Assembly (NCBI GenBank): GCA_019217005.1
Contig: JAHBNG010000010.1
Location: forward strand, 124,001 to 188,000
Reading direction: 5' to 3'
DNA from: Chloroflexi bacterium TSY
Lineage (GTDB): Bacteria; Chloroflexota; Anaerolineae; Caldilineales; Caldilineaceae
Length of the DNA stretch: 64,000 nt
Positions 1 to 9,111 of the stretch are shown in pieces. The notes under the pieces are model-generated. The model did no database searches. It was not told where the DNA came from and was given only the letters and a program-made list of their open reading frames with translations. Every line of letters starts with the position of its first letter. Within the stretch, counting starts at the first letter, position 1. A program made the translations under genes and the position numbers.

Positions 1-3000
1 GGCTGGGTTGTCTTCACTGGTGCAGTTGGTCATAACCCAGCTGATCGTAGTGGCATCGATTTCCGCGAATATAGTGAGCGGGGATTAGGTGTGATCTGTC
101 GTATCAATAACGGCTATGAACCTCACGGCACAATTCCCCACAGTAGCTTATATGAGGCCTTTGCAAGAAGAGTCGCCAATTTCGTGGGCACGAGTCAAGG
201 CTGTAAAATTTGGGTTATTGCGAATGAAACCAATTATGCAGTTGAACGTCCTGGCATTCAGATTGACTGGTCACGACATCCGGATGGTCGAAGTCGGAAT
301 ATAACGGAGTCTGATCCATTGCGCCATGGATTAGCCGTACGGTTTAATGTATTGCCCGACCACTCGGATGAAATTCGTACGACCAGAGCCGCGATTGTCA
401 GTCAGGGAGAGATGATTACACCTGAACTTTATGCACGGTGTTATCGCCTTTGTCGCGATGCAATCCACCTTCAACCTGGTCATGAAGATGATGAAGTATT
501 AATTGGTGCGGTTGCACCCTGGAACACACAGACAACCTATCCCGGAAATCCTAATGGAGATTGGGTTCAATATTTTCGTGAAATTCTTGAGATTCTTGGC
601 CCTCAGAATTGTGATGGATTTACCCTCCATACCTATACACATGGTCCTGACCCCAACTTAATTGCAAGCGATACCAAACTGCCCTCCCCATTTCAGAACT
701 ATCATCAAGAGTTTCGTGCCTATATAGATTTTATGCTCGCTGTACCGCCCTCTATGCGTCATCTTCCCGTTTATATAACCGAGACAGATCAATCAGGTCC
801 CTGGTCGGATGAAAATAGCGGTTGGGTACAAAAAGCATATGCAGAGATTGATCGATGGAATCAGCAAGAAAGTAATCAAGTGATTCGAGCGCTTTGCCTA
901 TATCGGTGGCCACGTCATGACTTATTTTATATTGCTGGGAAACAAGGAGTGATTCATGATTTTTCTGAGGCCCTACAAGCCGGATATCGTTGGGCTCCTG
1001 AACAGAATCAGATCAACCCGCTATCAGTAGACCAAGCAGCAGCGTTTTCTCCCTCTCTGCCACTTGCTAGACCCGAACCTGTCAAGTCAGATCCAATCGA
1101 AGGGACTGATCTCATAGAAGCGGGACAGTCATTGACAGAGTCATTTGATGCACCAAGCGCACGATCAAGTGATGCTGTGACGGCAACTGTAGGTAGCTTG
1201 TCTACACCTATAAGACAAACGAATACTGAAGAAAAAGAAAACCGATCCACCTCACCTCATTCTACAACACCTGAAGCAACCTTGGAGCAGCATCCGCAAG
1301 CCAACCAGATTGCGCAAATGGCCGAGCAAAGTCTGCGTCCATATCAGGTTGAATGGCTAGATGACGAGTTCCCTACGCAACTGATTGCTGGTTCTACAAT
1401 TGAGGCAACACTATCAATAAGAAATATCGGCTCCCTCACCTGGAACTGGGGCGGCACACATCCCTACCGTCTGGGCTACCATTACTATCGAAATCGTCGA
1501 CTCCTGCCTCTCAGCCGGGAACGAGATTTGCGTAGTGATATTCCACATGATGTCGCACCAGGCGAAAGCGTCACCTTACGCGCCCGGATTGCCCTTCCCG
1601 AAGAGGCCGGTAACTATACAATTGAATTAGATCTGATTCATGAAGGGGTCACCCGATTCAAGGAACAAAATTCACGTCCTCTGACTCGCTGGCTCACAGT
1701 TGAATCTCCTGATGTGTACGCAGATCTGGATGGAAATGGGATTCCTCCTGATGGTCAAACGATGCCTGTTCCATTGTTTACAGATGTTGTGACTCGCTTG
1801 CCGCGGGGAAGAGTTGCCTATGCACGTCGTAACCTAGACCAGATCCAATTCATTGTTGTTAGTCATACTGGTGCCACACCTCAGTTAGGAATTGACCTGA
1901 TTGCACAGACCCATATCCAAAGTGGGTATCCAGGCATTGCGTATACATTTGTCATTGATCAGAGCGGACAGATCTTCAAGGTAAGTGCGCTCGAAGAGGT
2001 TGCACAACCCGATCAGGTTTGGTCAAGCGAAGGGGTAAACATATGCTTTGCTGGGGACTTCAACGTTGAACCGCCATCCATGCTTCAATTAGATGCTGCT
2101 GGACGCCTATGTGCATGGCTTACTCAAAACCTTGATCTGTCGATTGACTCCATTTTAGGGTTGGGTGAATTGACATCTGGAAGTAGTCCAGGGCTGACTT
2201 TCTATCATGGTCCGTGCTGGAAAGAAATTTTAACACGTCAAGTTCAACTCAACTTAGCAATATTAGCCGCAGGAACCGAATCCGATCGTTATCAGACTTT
2301 ACGATCTGAAATGGATGAGCTGGATAGGCAAAAAAGTGAGCTAGAAAGTCAACTTCAGATCGTACAGAGTGAACGCGAAAAGTTGCGGCTCGTAAACGAG
2401 CAGTTGCAACAAGAGAATGCGCAACTGCGTCGAGATTTGGAAACGATACCTCAGGACATTGAAAGTGGGATTCGTATCCGCAATATCATTGAACAGTTAC
2501 CCCGCGATGCTGAACTCTATGTGGAAAGACGTCTGTCAGATGTAGAATTTATCGTCATTAATCATACTGGTGTCGATCCTGATACATCATTAAAGAACAT
2601 TGCACAGGCCCATCGCGCTGATTGGCCAGGACTTCTTTACGATTTCGTGATTGATGGTCAAGGCAACATATTTCAGTCACAACCACTCAATCAAGTTGTT
2701 TCAACCGAGCAACCCTATCTTTCGAATGCTGTGAATGTCGCGTTCGCTGGTGAATTTAGCCAGGTTGTCCCGACCGATGAACAGCTTTATTCCGGCGGAC
2801 AGCTTCTCTCCTGGTTACTTGGACGTTTTCCAAATATCCCGCTCGAGAATATCAAAGGAATCGGCGAGTTTATCGACCATACATCGCCAGGTAGGCAATG
2901 GATAGAAGGACAAAAGTGGAAAGAGATGCTGCTGGCCTCTGTTCGACGCGCAACAGGCATTTACGATCCAAACGAAGTAGAGAAGGAGTTGCGGTCTCAG

Positions 3001-4005
3001 CTTGTGAACATAGAACATCAAGTTCAGATTTTGCAGCGTGATAATCAAGCAATTCGAGATCAATCAATGAATCTCGAGTCTCAGAATCAGCGACTGCAGT
3101 TGGAGCTAAACGAACGCGATGAAACCCCTACCGTCTTTCGAGTGCCAGAACCGTCCATGCGAAGCGTCGTCGAGCAGCTCCCTCGCCATCCATCGTTGCG
3201 CTATGAAGCGCGGGCCTTGAGCCAGATTAGCCATCTGGCGGTTCACCATACTGCTACACCACCGACCGTCACGCCACAACGGATTGCAGAACTCCACGTC
3301 AATGCTGATCCGAGTCGTGGAAAAGAAGCTTGGCCCGGAATCGGCTATCACTATTTTGTTTACCCCGATGGTTTAATCGAACAGGTAAATCCGTTGGAGA
3401 TTGTGAGTTACCATGTTTATCGCCACAATCAACATTCAGTGGGGATTGTATTTGCTGGTAGCTTTATGAATGGCAAAGTCCCCACGCCTGCCCAAATACG
3501 CTCAGGCGCACACCTCTTAGCTTGGCTCATGCAGGAATTGAAGATCCCCTTAGCTAGAGTGTGGGGGCATCGAGAATTCCCTGATAACATGACCGTTTGT
3601 CCTGGAAACGAATGGTCTCAAGGCAACCGCTGGCGCGATCTGCTCTTTGAGCGGATTGAGCAAGTCCAAGATGGTATTGGCCTCAAGAGCATCCCGCATT
3701 ATCTGCTCTTTTGGCAACGCCCCTATCCTGGACCGCTGGCGCGCCAGGATTTCGTCAATGCATTTAATTATATTGAACGATTCCGACCCATGATAGGATT
3801 TAGTGTGACCGATGCCAAGAATGCGGAGTATGTAACAATTGTGGGAAACGAATCGGGGATTAATGCATTTGAGGAGCGGACGCTGCGCAATGCAGGATGT
3901 CAGGTTGAACGAATTGCAGGGCGAGACGAAGAAGAAACTGCTCGTATATTAAGTGAACTCGCTCGCTTGAACCGTCGCTTTCGCGATTTCGATGTTGACT
4001 TTTAA
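1..4005 (+). CDS. Multidomain amidase/PGRP-repeat protein, 5' incomplete
   Basis: The reading frame is open to the first base of the window, so the start lies upstream; residue numbers below count from the GTG at 91. Residues about 1-300 resemble a glycosidase-type TIM barrel (ANETN and YITETD motifs). About 300-410 is a low-complexity linker, and 415-550 is an NBR1-like Ig domain (IRNIGSLTWNWGG). Three N-acetylmuramoyl-L-alanine amidase/PGRP-like domains follow near 565-735, 795-960 and 1020-1190, separated by charged coiled coils near 745-785 and 970-1015. Only the third keeps the zinc site: HH at 1052-1053, H1160 and C1170. Domains 1 and 2 carry Leu or Ile for that His and Ser for the Cys, so they may bind peptidoglycan without cutting it. 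A C-terminal domain of about 100 residues is unrecognised. Export is likely, but the N-terminus is not visible. Confidence 0.85.
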   Translation, partial: GWVVFTGAVGHNPADRSGIDFREYSERGLGVICRINNGYEPHGTIPHSSLYEAFARRVANFVGTSQGCKIWVIANETNYAVERPGIQIDWSRHPDGRSRNITESDPLRHGLAVRFNVLPDHSDEIRTTRAAIVSQGEMITPELYARCYRLCRDAIHLQPGHEDDEVLIGAVAPWNTQTTYPGNPNGDWVQYFREILEILGPQNCDGFTLHTYTHGPDPNLIASDTKLPSPFQNYHQEFRAYIDFMLAVPPSMRHLPVYITETDQSGPWSDENSGWVQKAYAEIDRWNQQESNQVIRALCLYRWPRHDLFYIAGKQGVIHDFSEALQAGYRWAPEQNQINPLSVDQAAAFSPSLPLARPEPVKSDPIEGTDLIEAGQSLTESFDAPSARSSDAVTATVGSLSTPIRQTNTEEKENRSTSPHSTTPEATLEQHPQANQIAQMAEQSLRPYQVEWLDDEFPTQLIAGSTIEATLSIRNIGSLTWNWGGTHPYRLGYHYYRNRRLLPLSRERDLRSDIPHDVAPGESVTLRARIALPEEAGNYTIELDLIHEGVTRFKEQNSRPLTRWLTVESPDVYADLDGNGIPPDGQTMPVPLFTDVVTRLPRGRVAYARRNLDQIQFIVVSHTGATPQLGIDLIAQTHIQSGYPGIAYTFVIDQSGQIFKVSALEEVAQPDQVWSSEGVNICFAGDFNVEPPSMLQLDAAGRLCAWLTQNLDLSIDSILGLGELTSGSSPGLTFYHGPCWKEILTRQVQLNLAILAAGTESDRYQTLRSEMDELDRQKSELESQLQIVQSEREKLRLVNEQLQQENAQLRRDLETIPQDIESGIRIRNIIEQLPRDAELYVERRLSDVEFIVINHTGVDPDTSLKNIAQAHRADWPGLLYDFVIDGQGNIFQSQPLNQVVSTEQPYLSNAVNVAFAGEFSQVVPTDEQLYSGGQLLSWLLGRFPNIPLENIKGIGEFIDHTSPGRQWIEGQKWKEMLLASVRRATGIYDPNEVEKELRSQLVNIEHQVQILQRDNQAIRDQSMNLESQNQRLQLELNERDETPTVFRVPEPSMRSVVEQLPRHPSLRYEARALSQISHLAVHHTATPPTVTPQRIAELHVNADPSRGKEAWPGIGYHYFVYPDGLIEQVNPLEIVSYHVYRHNQHSVGIVFAGSFMNGKVPTPAQIRSGAHLLAWLMQELKIPLARVWGHREFPDNMTVCPGNEWSQGNRWRDLLFERIEQVQDGIGLKSIPHYLLFWQRPYPGPLARQDFVNAFNYIERFRPMIGFSVTDAKNAEYVTIVGNESGINAFEERTLRNAGCQVERIAGRDEEETARILSELARLNRRFRDFDVDF

Positions 4006-4014
4006 TCTACATAC

Positions 4015-4099
4015 TATACTTTGCTCTGTATGAAAAGCGGAGTTATCTATAATTTTACCAGAGAAGCAAACTCCGGTTTTCATCACAACCGCAGGATAG
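4015..4099 (+). repeat. 85-bp palindromic element, copy A
   Basis: Begins TATACTTTGC and ends GCAGGATAG, with an inner stem pairing GAAAAGCGGAGTT with AACTCCGGTTTTC (one mismatch). A second copy lies in inverse orientation at 30458-30544 with conserved ends and a diverged middle, as expected of a MITE or REP-like element. It directly follows the stop codon of the amidase gene. Confidence 0.75.
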
Positions 4100-4178
4100 A
4101 GCCAAGGATCGTTCTCCGCCAATTTTGCGCATTCCCTCTCTATACGGTATCTTGTCCCTTTTACGATTTCATGTAGAT

Positions 4179-5670
4179 CTTTACTTTCTGGTAAAAGAAA
4201 AGAGATGAGGTGAGAAATGTGACAAAAAGCGGTTAGCAGTTCATCCTAAAGGTAGAGAACCCAAAAAGGAGGAAGGAATGCTAACCGCGCCAGAAATAAC
4301 TATAGCAGTACTGATGAATGTATTGCAAGTAACGCCGATGGGAACAAACGTAAATGTAATGCGTCTGATGTGGGCAATGCTGAATGGGTCGTTTCTGAAA
4401 AGTCGAGGAGCAATCCATAGCGCATTGAAAGAAAGCGGGTTTGAAGATGAGGAGCTCCGGCGAAGCTGGTGGAGCTTTCGATATGGATCATGGGATATCA
4501 CAAGTCTGCTGGGGTCGTGGCAAGAAGAAGTGGAAAGGGGAATGGGAGGCAAAAAAGTTAGAAGGGTACCGAGTGAAAAGCATAGATATCACAGGGTTCT
4601 GGCGACCGAAGCTGCAAGGGAAAGTGAACCGACTCTATAACTCAACGGCTCGTCGGGCATTGCCCGCTCATCTTTGGAGTGATGATAAGCTCGGGGGAGA
4701 TAGGCGGGAAGCGAGTGCCACTGCTCAAGGCAATCATGAGATGCACGGTTGGAACAAAGGAAAGTGAGTTTCGGAAAAAGCTGCTGAAAGAGACGAAGAA
4801 ATCACTGGAGTCAGACGAAGTGGCGGTGGTCGATGCCGGGTTTACAATCAGAGAAATGCTAGAAAGCGGCATAGACCGATTTGTCCTGCGGAAGCGATTA
4901 ACTGCACAGTGCGCCGCAATGAGTTCCCCAAACGCAAAGAAAAGGCAGACCACCTGAATATGGTGATATTGTGCGACCGCTCTCGCAGCTATAAGGAAAG
5001 CGACTCGAGGCTACAACTCCGGACTCGTCTGGTCGCTTTCTCTATAGTGGTCGCCTGATTTGCTATCAAGCATGGCACAATCTCGTCCCCAGAACAACCA
5101 AGGTGGATACAGCCAACCGTACCTACTCGATTTACGTCATTCAGGATCCGGCCTACAACACACCTTTGGTTTTGGCGACCGTTATGACTTTGCAGCCTGA
5201 AACCATTTATCTTGTCTACCTGGAACGCTGGCCTGTTGAACATCCCCCCTTGGCTTCCAAGCAGATGATTGGCTTACATCGTCAATTTGTTCATGCCGAT
5301 GAGGCTTGTTTCCGCTTACCTGAACTGGGGCTGCTGGCTGGCAATCTTCTTTCCCATTTAGCCGCTTCTCTTCCTCCCATACCGACTGGCTACTGGGATC
5401 GAGAGCCTCAATCCACTCCCGGCAGGCTGCGCCGTGTTCTCTCGAGTGCTCTTTTTCCAACTCCTGACCAACTCGACCCTGACTTTCGGAAAAAGGCCTC
5501 GGTTTCACACCATTTCCCTAAAGGCGTTCTCGCTCATCGCCGCCTCAATGCCGCTGCTTAAACTAGCCGAGCACTATTTTTACATTTTATCCCGTTTTTT
5601 CAGGGTGGATTCTTTTTTCCGCCCCTTTCGGTTTGCCCTTTGTCACTCAAGCCTTTACCAGAAAGTAAAG
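4179..5670 (+). mobile_element. 1.49 kb insertion sequence, degenerate copy
   Basis: Ends are inverted repeats CTTTACTTTCTGGTAAA, flanked by a 5-bp direct repeat TAGAT (4174-4178 and 5671-5675). Nearly identical to the copy at 45810-47303 but 2 bp shorter overall: it has a 5-bp insertion near 4211 and several 1-2 bp deletions between 4665 and 5000. It sits between the amidase gene and a terminator hairpin that probably once served that gene. The family is a DDE transposase type I cannot assign with confidence. Confidence 0.9.
4278..5561 (+). pseudogene. DDE transposase, multiply frameshifted
   Basis: Homologous along its length to the transposase at 45904-47194. The N-terminal frame begins at ATG 4278 behind AAAAAGGAGGAAGGA. 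Compared with the other copy it has lost 2 bp near 4667, 1 bp near 4890, 1 bp near 4942, about 2 bp near 4980 and 1 bp near 4995, so the middle of the protein cannot be read in one frame; the C-terminal part is readable from 5103. Not functional as it stands, though it could be mobilised in trans by the better copy. Confidence 0.9.
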
Positions 5671-5678
5671 TAGATCAA

Positions 5679-5703
5679 ACCGTCATCAATTGACGGTCTT
5701 TTC
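5679..5703 (+). terminator. Rho-independent terminator
   Basis: ACCGTCA pairs with TGACGGT around the loop TCAAT, followed by CTTTTC. It lies just past the right end of the insertion sequence, so it probably belonged to the gene ending at 4005 before the insertion. Confidence 0.7.
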
Positions 5704-5931
5704 GTCATGATATTTGGCAGGGGCTCGATTGGTCAGTATCCTGTGGTTTTTATTTTAAATGCGACTCATTGATTACCTGCTCTCCACTGCCACTATTTTT
5801 TTATCATTTTTTGGGTTCTATGAAGTTTTGTGGGGTAGATGTCGGATAGTTTGTTGGTTTGTTCACCAACCATCTAACCAACTGAAAACCACATAATTCC
5901 TCAGACAACCATTTTTTGTAAGGTAGAACTT

Positions 5932-6930
5932 ATGCAAACAACAGTAGATACAGGGAGTATAGAGACAAACTCTATACGATCAGAAAGTTCGAATAGCCGC
6001 TCCATTTTTGGTTATTTAATTGTGGTTCTCAAAGGCTTCTGTATGGGCGCAGCAGATGTAGTGCCGGGTGTTTCAGGCGGCACAATGGCCTTGATTATGG
6101 GAATCTATGAAGAGCTAATCAGCAGTATCCGTATGATTGGTCAGCCACAGCTTTGGCGAGCGCTTCTACGATTTCAGATTTTGAAAGTGATGAAGCTAAT
6201 CAATGTCTATTTCCTGGCCGCTCTATTTGTCGGAATTGTGGTGGCAATCGTCACGCTCGCTCCCTATCTTGAATGGCTACTCGAAGAGAAGCCAGTTTTA
6301 CTCTGGAGTTTCTTCTTTGGCTTGATCATTGCCTCCGTTTTGACGGTTGGTAGGCGTATAAAAGAATGGACACCTGTCTTATGGATGGCTCTCATTATTG
6401 GCACAATTCTTGCATTCGTCATTGTGGGACTGGTGCCAACCCAAACACCCGAATCGTGGTGGTTTCTGATCGTGAGCGGTGCTTTTGCAAGTTGCGCAAT
6501 GATTCTGCCCGGAATTTCTGGTGCATTCATCCTTGTTCTCATTGGAAAGTATCAGTTTGCACTCAGTGCAGTCAATGACCGTGATATAATCAGTATTGGT
6601 CTAATCGGGCTCGGAGCTGCAGTGGGATTAGTGACGTTTGCCCAACTATTAGGTTGGCTCTTTAAGCGATTCCCAAATGTAACGCTGGCCCTACTGACTG
6701 GCCTCATGGCGGGCAGTTTGCGCAAAATTTGGCCCTGGAAAGAGACTCTTTCAACCATGCTAGATCGTCATGGCGAAGAGATCCCGATCGTACAGCGAAA
6801 TATTCTTCCCGCTCTTACAACACCAAGTGGCTTCAATATGGAACTCATTTATGCCATTGGATTAACGATTCTCGGGTTTGTGGTCGTTATTGTCGTCGAA
6901 CGTCTAGGCAACCGAGGTAGTGAAATTTGA
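5932..6930 (+). CDS. DUF368 family membrane protein (PopT-type undecaprenyl-phosphate translocase family)
   Basis: A polytopic membrane protein of 332 residues with about eight to ten hydrophobic segments. It shows the DUF368 hallmarks: GAADVVPGVSGGTMALIMGIYE near residues 39-60, the fold repeat ILPGISGAFILVLIGKY near 188-204, and a TGLMAGSLRKIWPW segment near 255. Some family members (PopT) recycle undecaprenyl phosphate across the membrane for cell-envelope synthesis; that role here rests on homology alone. The N-terminal 25 residues are polar and probably cytoplasmic. Its TGA overlaps the TTG start of the next gene, suggesting translational coupling. Confidence 0.85.
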   Translation: MQTTVDTGSIETNSIRSESSNSRSIFGYLIVVLKGFCMGAADVVPGVSGGTMALIMGIYEELISSIRMIGQPQLWRALLRFQILKVMKLINVYFLAALFVGIVVAIVTLAPYLEWLLEEKPVLLWSFFFGLIIASVLTVGRRIKEWTPVLWMALIIGTILAFVIVGLVPTQTPESWWFLIVSGAFASCAMILPGISGAFILVLIGKYQFALSAVNDRDIISIGLIGLGAAVGLVTFAQLLGWLFKRFPNVTLALLTGLMAGSLRKIWPWKETLSTMLDRHGEEIPIVQRNILPALTTPSGFNMELIYAIGLTILGFVVVIVVERLGNRGSEI

Positions 6931-7559
6931 GCACGCCAAGTAAGATTGTAGCCCCAGTAGGCGCCATCATAGCCGCTGCTGGTCGTAGTACGCGCATGGG
7001 ACAAGCCAAGCAGCTTCTCCCTTGGAAGAATCATACTGTCATCGAGCAAGTCGTTGAAAACCTGATGATTGCCGGTGCATCTCCCATTTTCGTGATTGTT
7101 GGTCACGTGATCGATCCAATTCGAGAGCTTCTGCACCGGACATCTGCTCGCATTGTCGTTAATCAAAACTATCGTGTCGTTGAGATGTTGCATTCTTACC
7201 AACTTGGACTGGAGACAATGCTTGAAGATCGGTCTCCAGAAAAACCATCTGGCGCGCTGCTTGCATTGGGTGATCAACCTCACATCCCTCCAAAGGTGAT
7301 TCGTCAGATAATTGACCAAGTACAAGAGACTCCGTCTAAACTAATCGTTCCAAGCTATAATATGCGTCGCGGGCATCCCCTTTATCTTCCACGGCAGCTG
7401 TGGACAGATGTTATCACGCTAGACACCAACGGCACATTGAGAGATGTAATTAATCGAAATGCAGACAATATTGTTTACATCAATACTGATACCGACGCGG
7501 TATTGCGCGACATGGATACACCAGCCGACTACGCCGCATTAAACCAATCTGATGGTTAA
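6927..7559 (+). CDS. MobA-like nucleotidyltransferase
   Basis: A Rossmann-like NTP_transf_3 protein of 210 residues. The nucleotide-binding signature AAGRSTRMGQAKQLLPW lies near residues 16-32, LALGDQPHI near 113 supplies the metal-binding Asp, and RRGHPLYLP and DMDTPADY follow in the order typical of MocA/MobA cytidylyl- or guanylyltransferases of molybdenum-cofactor maturation. The start is a TTG overlapping the preceding stop codon. No molybdoenzyme genes are visible nearby, so the substrate stays open. Confidence 0.8.
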   Translation: MSTPSKIVAPVGAIIAAAGRSTRMGQAKQLLPWKNHTVIEQVVENLMIAGASPIFVIVGHVIDPIRELLHRTSARIVVNQNYRVVEMLHSYQLGLETMLEDRSPEKPSGALLALGDQPHIPPKVIRQIIDQVQETPSKLIVPSYNMRRGHPLYLPRQLWTDVITLDTNGTLRDVINRNADNIVYINTDTDAVLRDMDTPADYAALNQSDG

Positions 7560-7617
7560 ACAAGCCACAGATCAACGAGATCCCGAAACTCAATTATTCC
7601 GCAGGAGACAAATACTC

Positions 7618-9027
7618 ATGAGCGTTACAACCCTACCAGAAAAATCATTGGAGAAATTGGATACGCAAAGCTTTCTTCATCCCTTTACACCACTAGCCGA
7701 TCATGCTGAAAAAGGCCCCTTGGTGATGAGTGAGGGAAGCGGTGTCTTTATCAAGGACAATCACGGAAAAGAATATATTGATGCAATGGCTGGTCTCTGG
7801 TGCGTTAACATTGGATGGGGGCGTGGTGAAGTTGTCGAGGCTATCGCTGAACAGGCGAGCAAATTATCCTATTATCACAGCTTTGCATCCATGTCCAACG
7901 AGCCTGCAATTCGTCTTGCCAACCAGGTCACTGAACTAGCCCCGGGCAAAATGAATAAGATCTTCTTTGGAAATTCTGGATCTGATGCCAACGATACAAA
8001 TGTCAAACTTGTTTGGTATTACAACAACCTGCTTGGACGACCACGGAAAAAGAAGATCATCTCGCGTAAGCGTTCTTATCACGGCGTAACTGTCGCAGCA
8101 GCCAGCCTGACGGGGCTAGACATTGTCCACACCGCCTTTGATTTACCTCTGCCCATGGTGATGCATACAGAGTGCCCTCACTTCTATTACAATGCAAAAG
8201 AAGGTATGAGTGAACGTGACTATTCTAAGCATCTAGCGGGTGAGCTAGAGAAGATGATTCTGCGCGAAGATCCTGATACAGTGGCAGCTTTCATCGCCGA
8301 GCCAATCATGGGTGCGGGTGGTGTCATTGTGCCGCCAGAGGGTTACTTTGAAGAGATACAGGCCGTCTTGTGCAAGTATGACGTCTTGATGATTGCCGAT
8401 GAAGTGATCTGCGGCTTTGGTCGTTGCGGTGCTTGGTTTGGCTCAGATATTTTTGGTATTGAGCCGGACATGATGACCATCGCCAAGGGTCTAACGAGTG
8501 GCTATGTGCCTATGTCCGGCTCGCTGATATCAGACGATATGTGGCAAGTACTGCTCTCCGGCACACCAGAGGTGGGTGCCTTTGCCCACGGCTTTACCTA
8601 TACGGCTCATCCCTTAGCCGCTGCGGCAGGATTAGCCAATCTCGACATTATGAAACGTGAAGATCTGCCTGCTCGTTCTGCCAAAGTTGGAACTTACTTC
8701 CAACGTCGGTTGCGCGAAGCATTTAGCGATCACCCACTCGTCGGTGAAGTACGTGGGATCGCCTTGGTTGCGGCCATTGAGTTCGTTGCCGATAAGACCA
8801 CGAAACAGAAATTTGATGCAGAAGACAAAGTTGGCCCACGCATGAATCAACACTGTCTTGATCAAAATCTCGTCTGCCGAGCGCTCTCTCAATCCAGTGC
8901 GATATCCTTTTCACCCCCCCTCGTGATCACCGAGGAAGAGTGTGATGAAGTAATCGTGCGCTTTGGGCGAGCATTGGAGAACTTGACCGATGAACTGATG
9001 CGAGAAGGTATCTGGTCGGCATCATAG
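7618..9027 (+). CDS. Class III PLP-dependent aminotransferase
   Basis: 469 residues of the omega-amino acid:pyruvate/aspartate aminotransferase family. The PLP-binding pattern is complete: GNSGSDANDTNVK near 120, SYHG near 155, AEPIMGAGG near 225, the cofactor Asp in MIADEVICGFGR near 260, and the Schiff-base Lys in TIAKGLTSGYVP near 290. The ATG at 7618 is preferred over one at 7552 because GCAGGAGA lies at correct spacing before it and the family's N-terminus begins there. It follows the nucleotidyltransferase closely and may be cotranscribed. The substrate (beta-alanine, GABA or taurine type) cannot be told from sequence. Confidence 0.88.
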   Translation: MSVTTLPEKSLEKLDTQSFLHPFTPLADHAEKGPLVMSEGSGVFIKDNHGKEYIDAMAGLWCVNIGWGRGEVVEAIAEQASKLSYYHSFASMSNEPAIRLANQVTELAPGKMNKIFFGNSGSDANDTNVKLVWYYNNLLGRPRKKKIISRKRSYHGVTVAAASLTGLDIVHTAFDLPLPMVMHTECPHFYYNAKEGMSERDYSKHLAGELEKMILREDPDTVAAFIAEPIMGAGGVIVPPEGYFEEIQAVLCKYDVLMIADEVICGFGRCGAWFGSDIFGIEPDMMTIAKGLTSGYVPMSGSLISDDMWQVLLSGTPEVGAFAHGFTYTAHPLAAAAGLANLDIMKREDLPARSAKVGTYFQRRLREAFSDHPLVGEVRGIALVAAIEFVADKTTKQKFDAEDKVGPRMNQHCLDQNLVCRALSQSSAISFSPPLVITEEECDEVIVRFGRALENLTDELMREGIWSAS

Positions 9028-9030
9028 TTC

Positions 9031-9111
9031 GTGCGTATCCAAAAAGTTCTGAGACCAACCATGCGTGCTCGAGCAGATTGTTGGGCTCGCAACCACTTTT
9101 CGGAACGGTTC
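9031..9111 (-). repeat. 81-bp MITE, copy 1 (diverged)
   Basis: Aligns end to end with the copies at 26099-26179, 30626-30706 and 38263-38343. Its ends are GTGCGTATCC and GGAACGGTTC instead of the usual GTGCTTATCC and GGATAGGTTC. It fills the gap between two convergent genes and touches the stop codon of the next gene. It is the most decayed of the four copies. Confidence 0.75.

Noticed and set aside
7552..7617. N-terminal extension of the aminotransferase from ATG 7552
   Set aside because: The extra 22 residues are polar and unlike the family, while ATG 7618 has a good ribosome-binding site.
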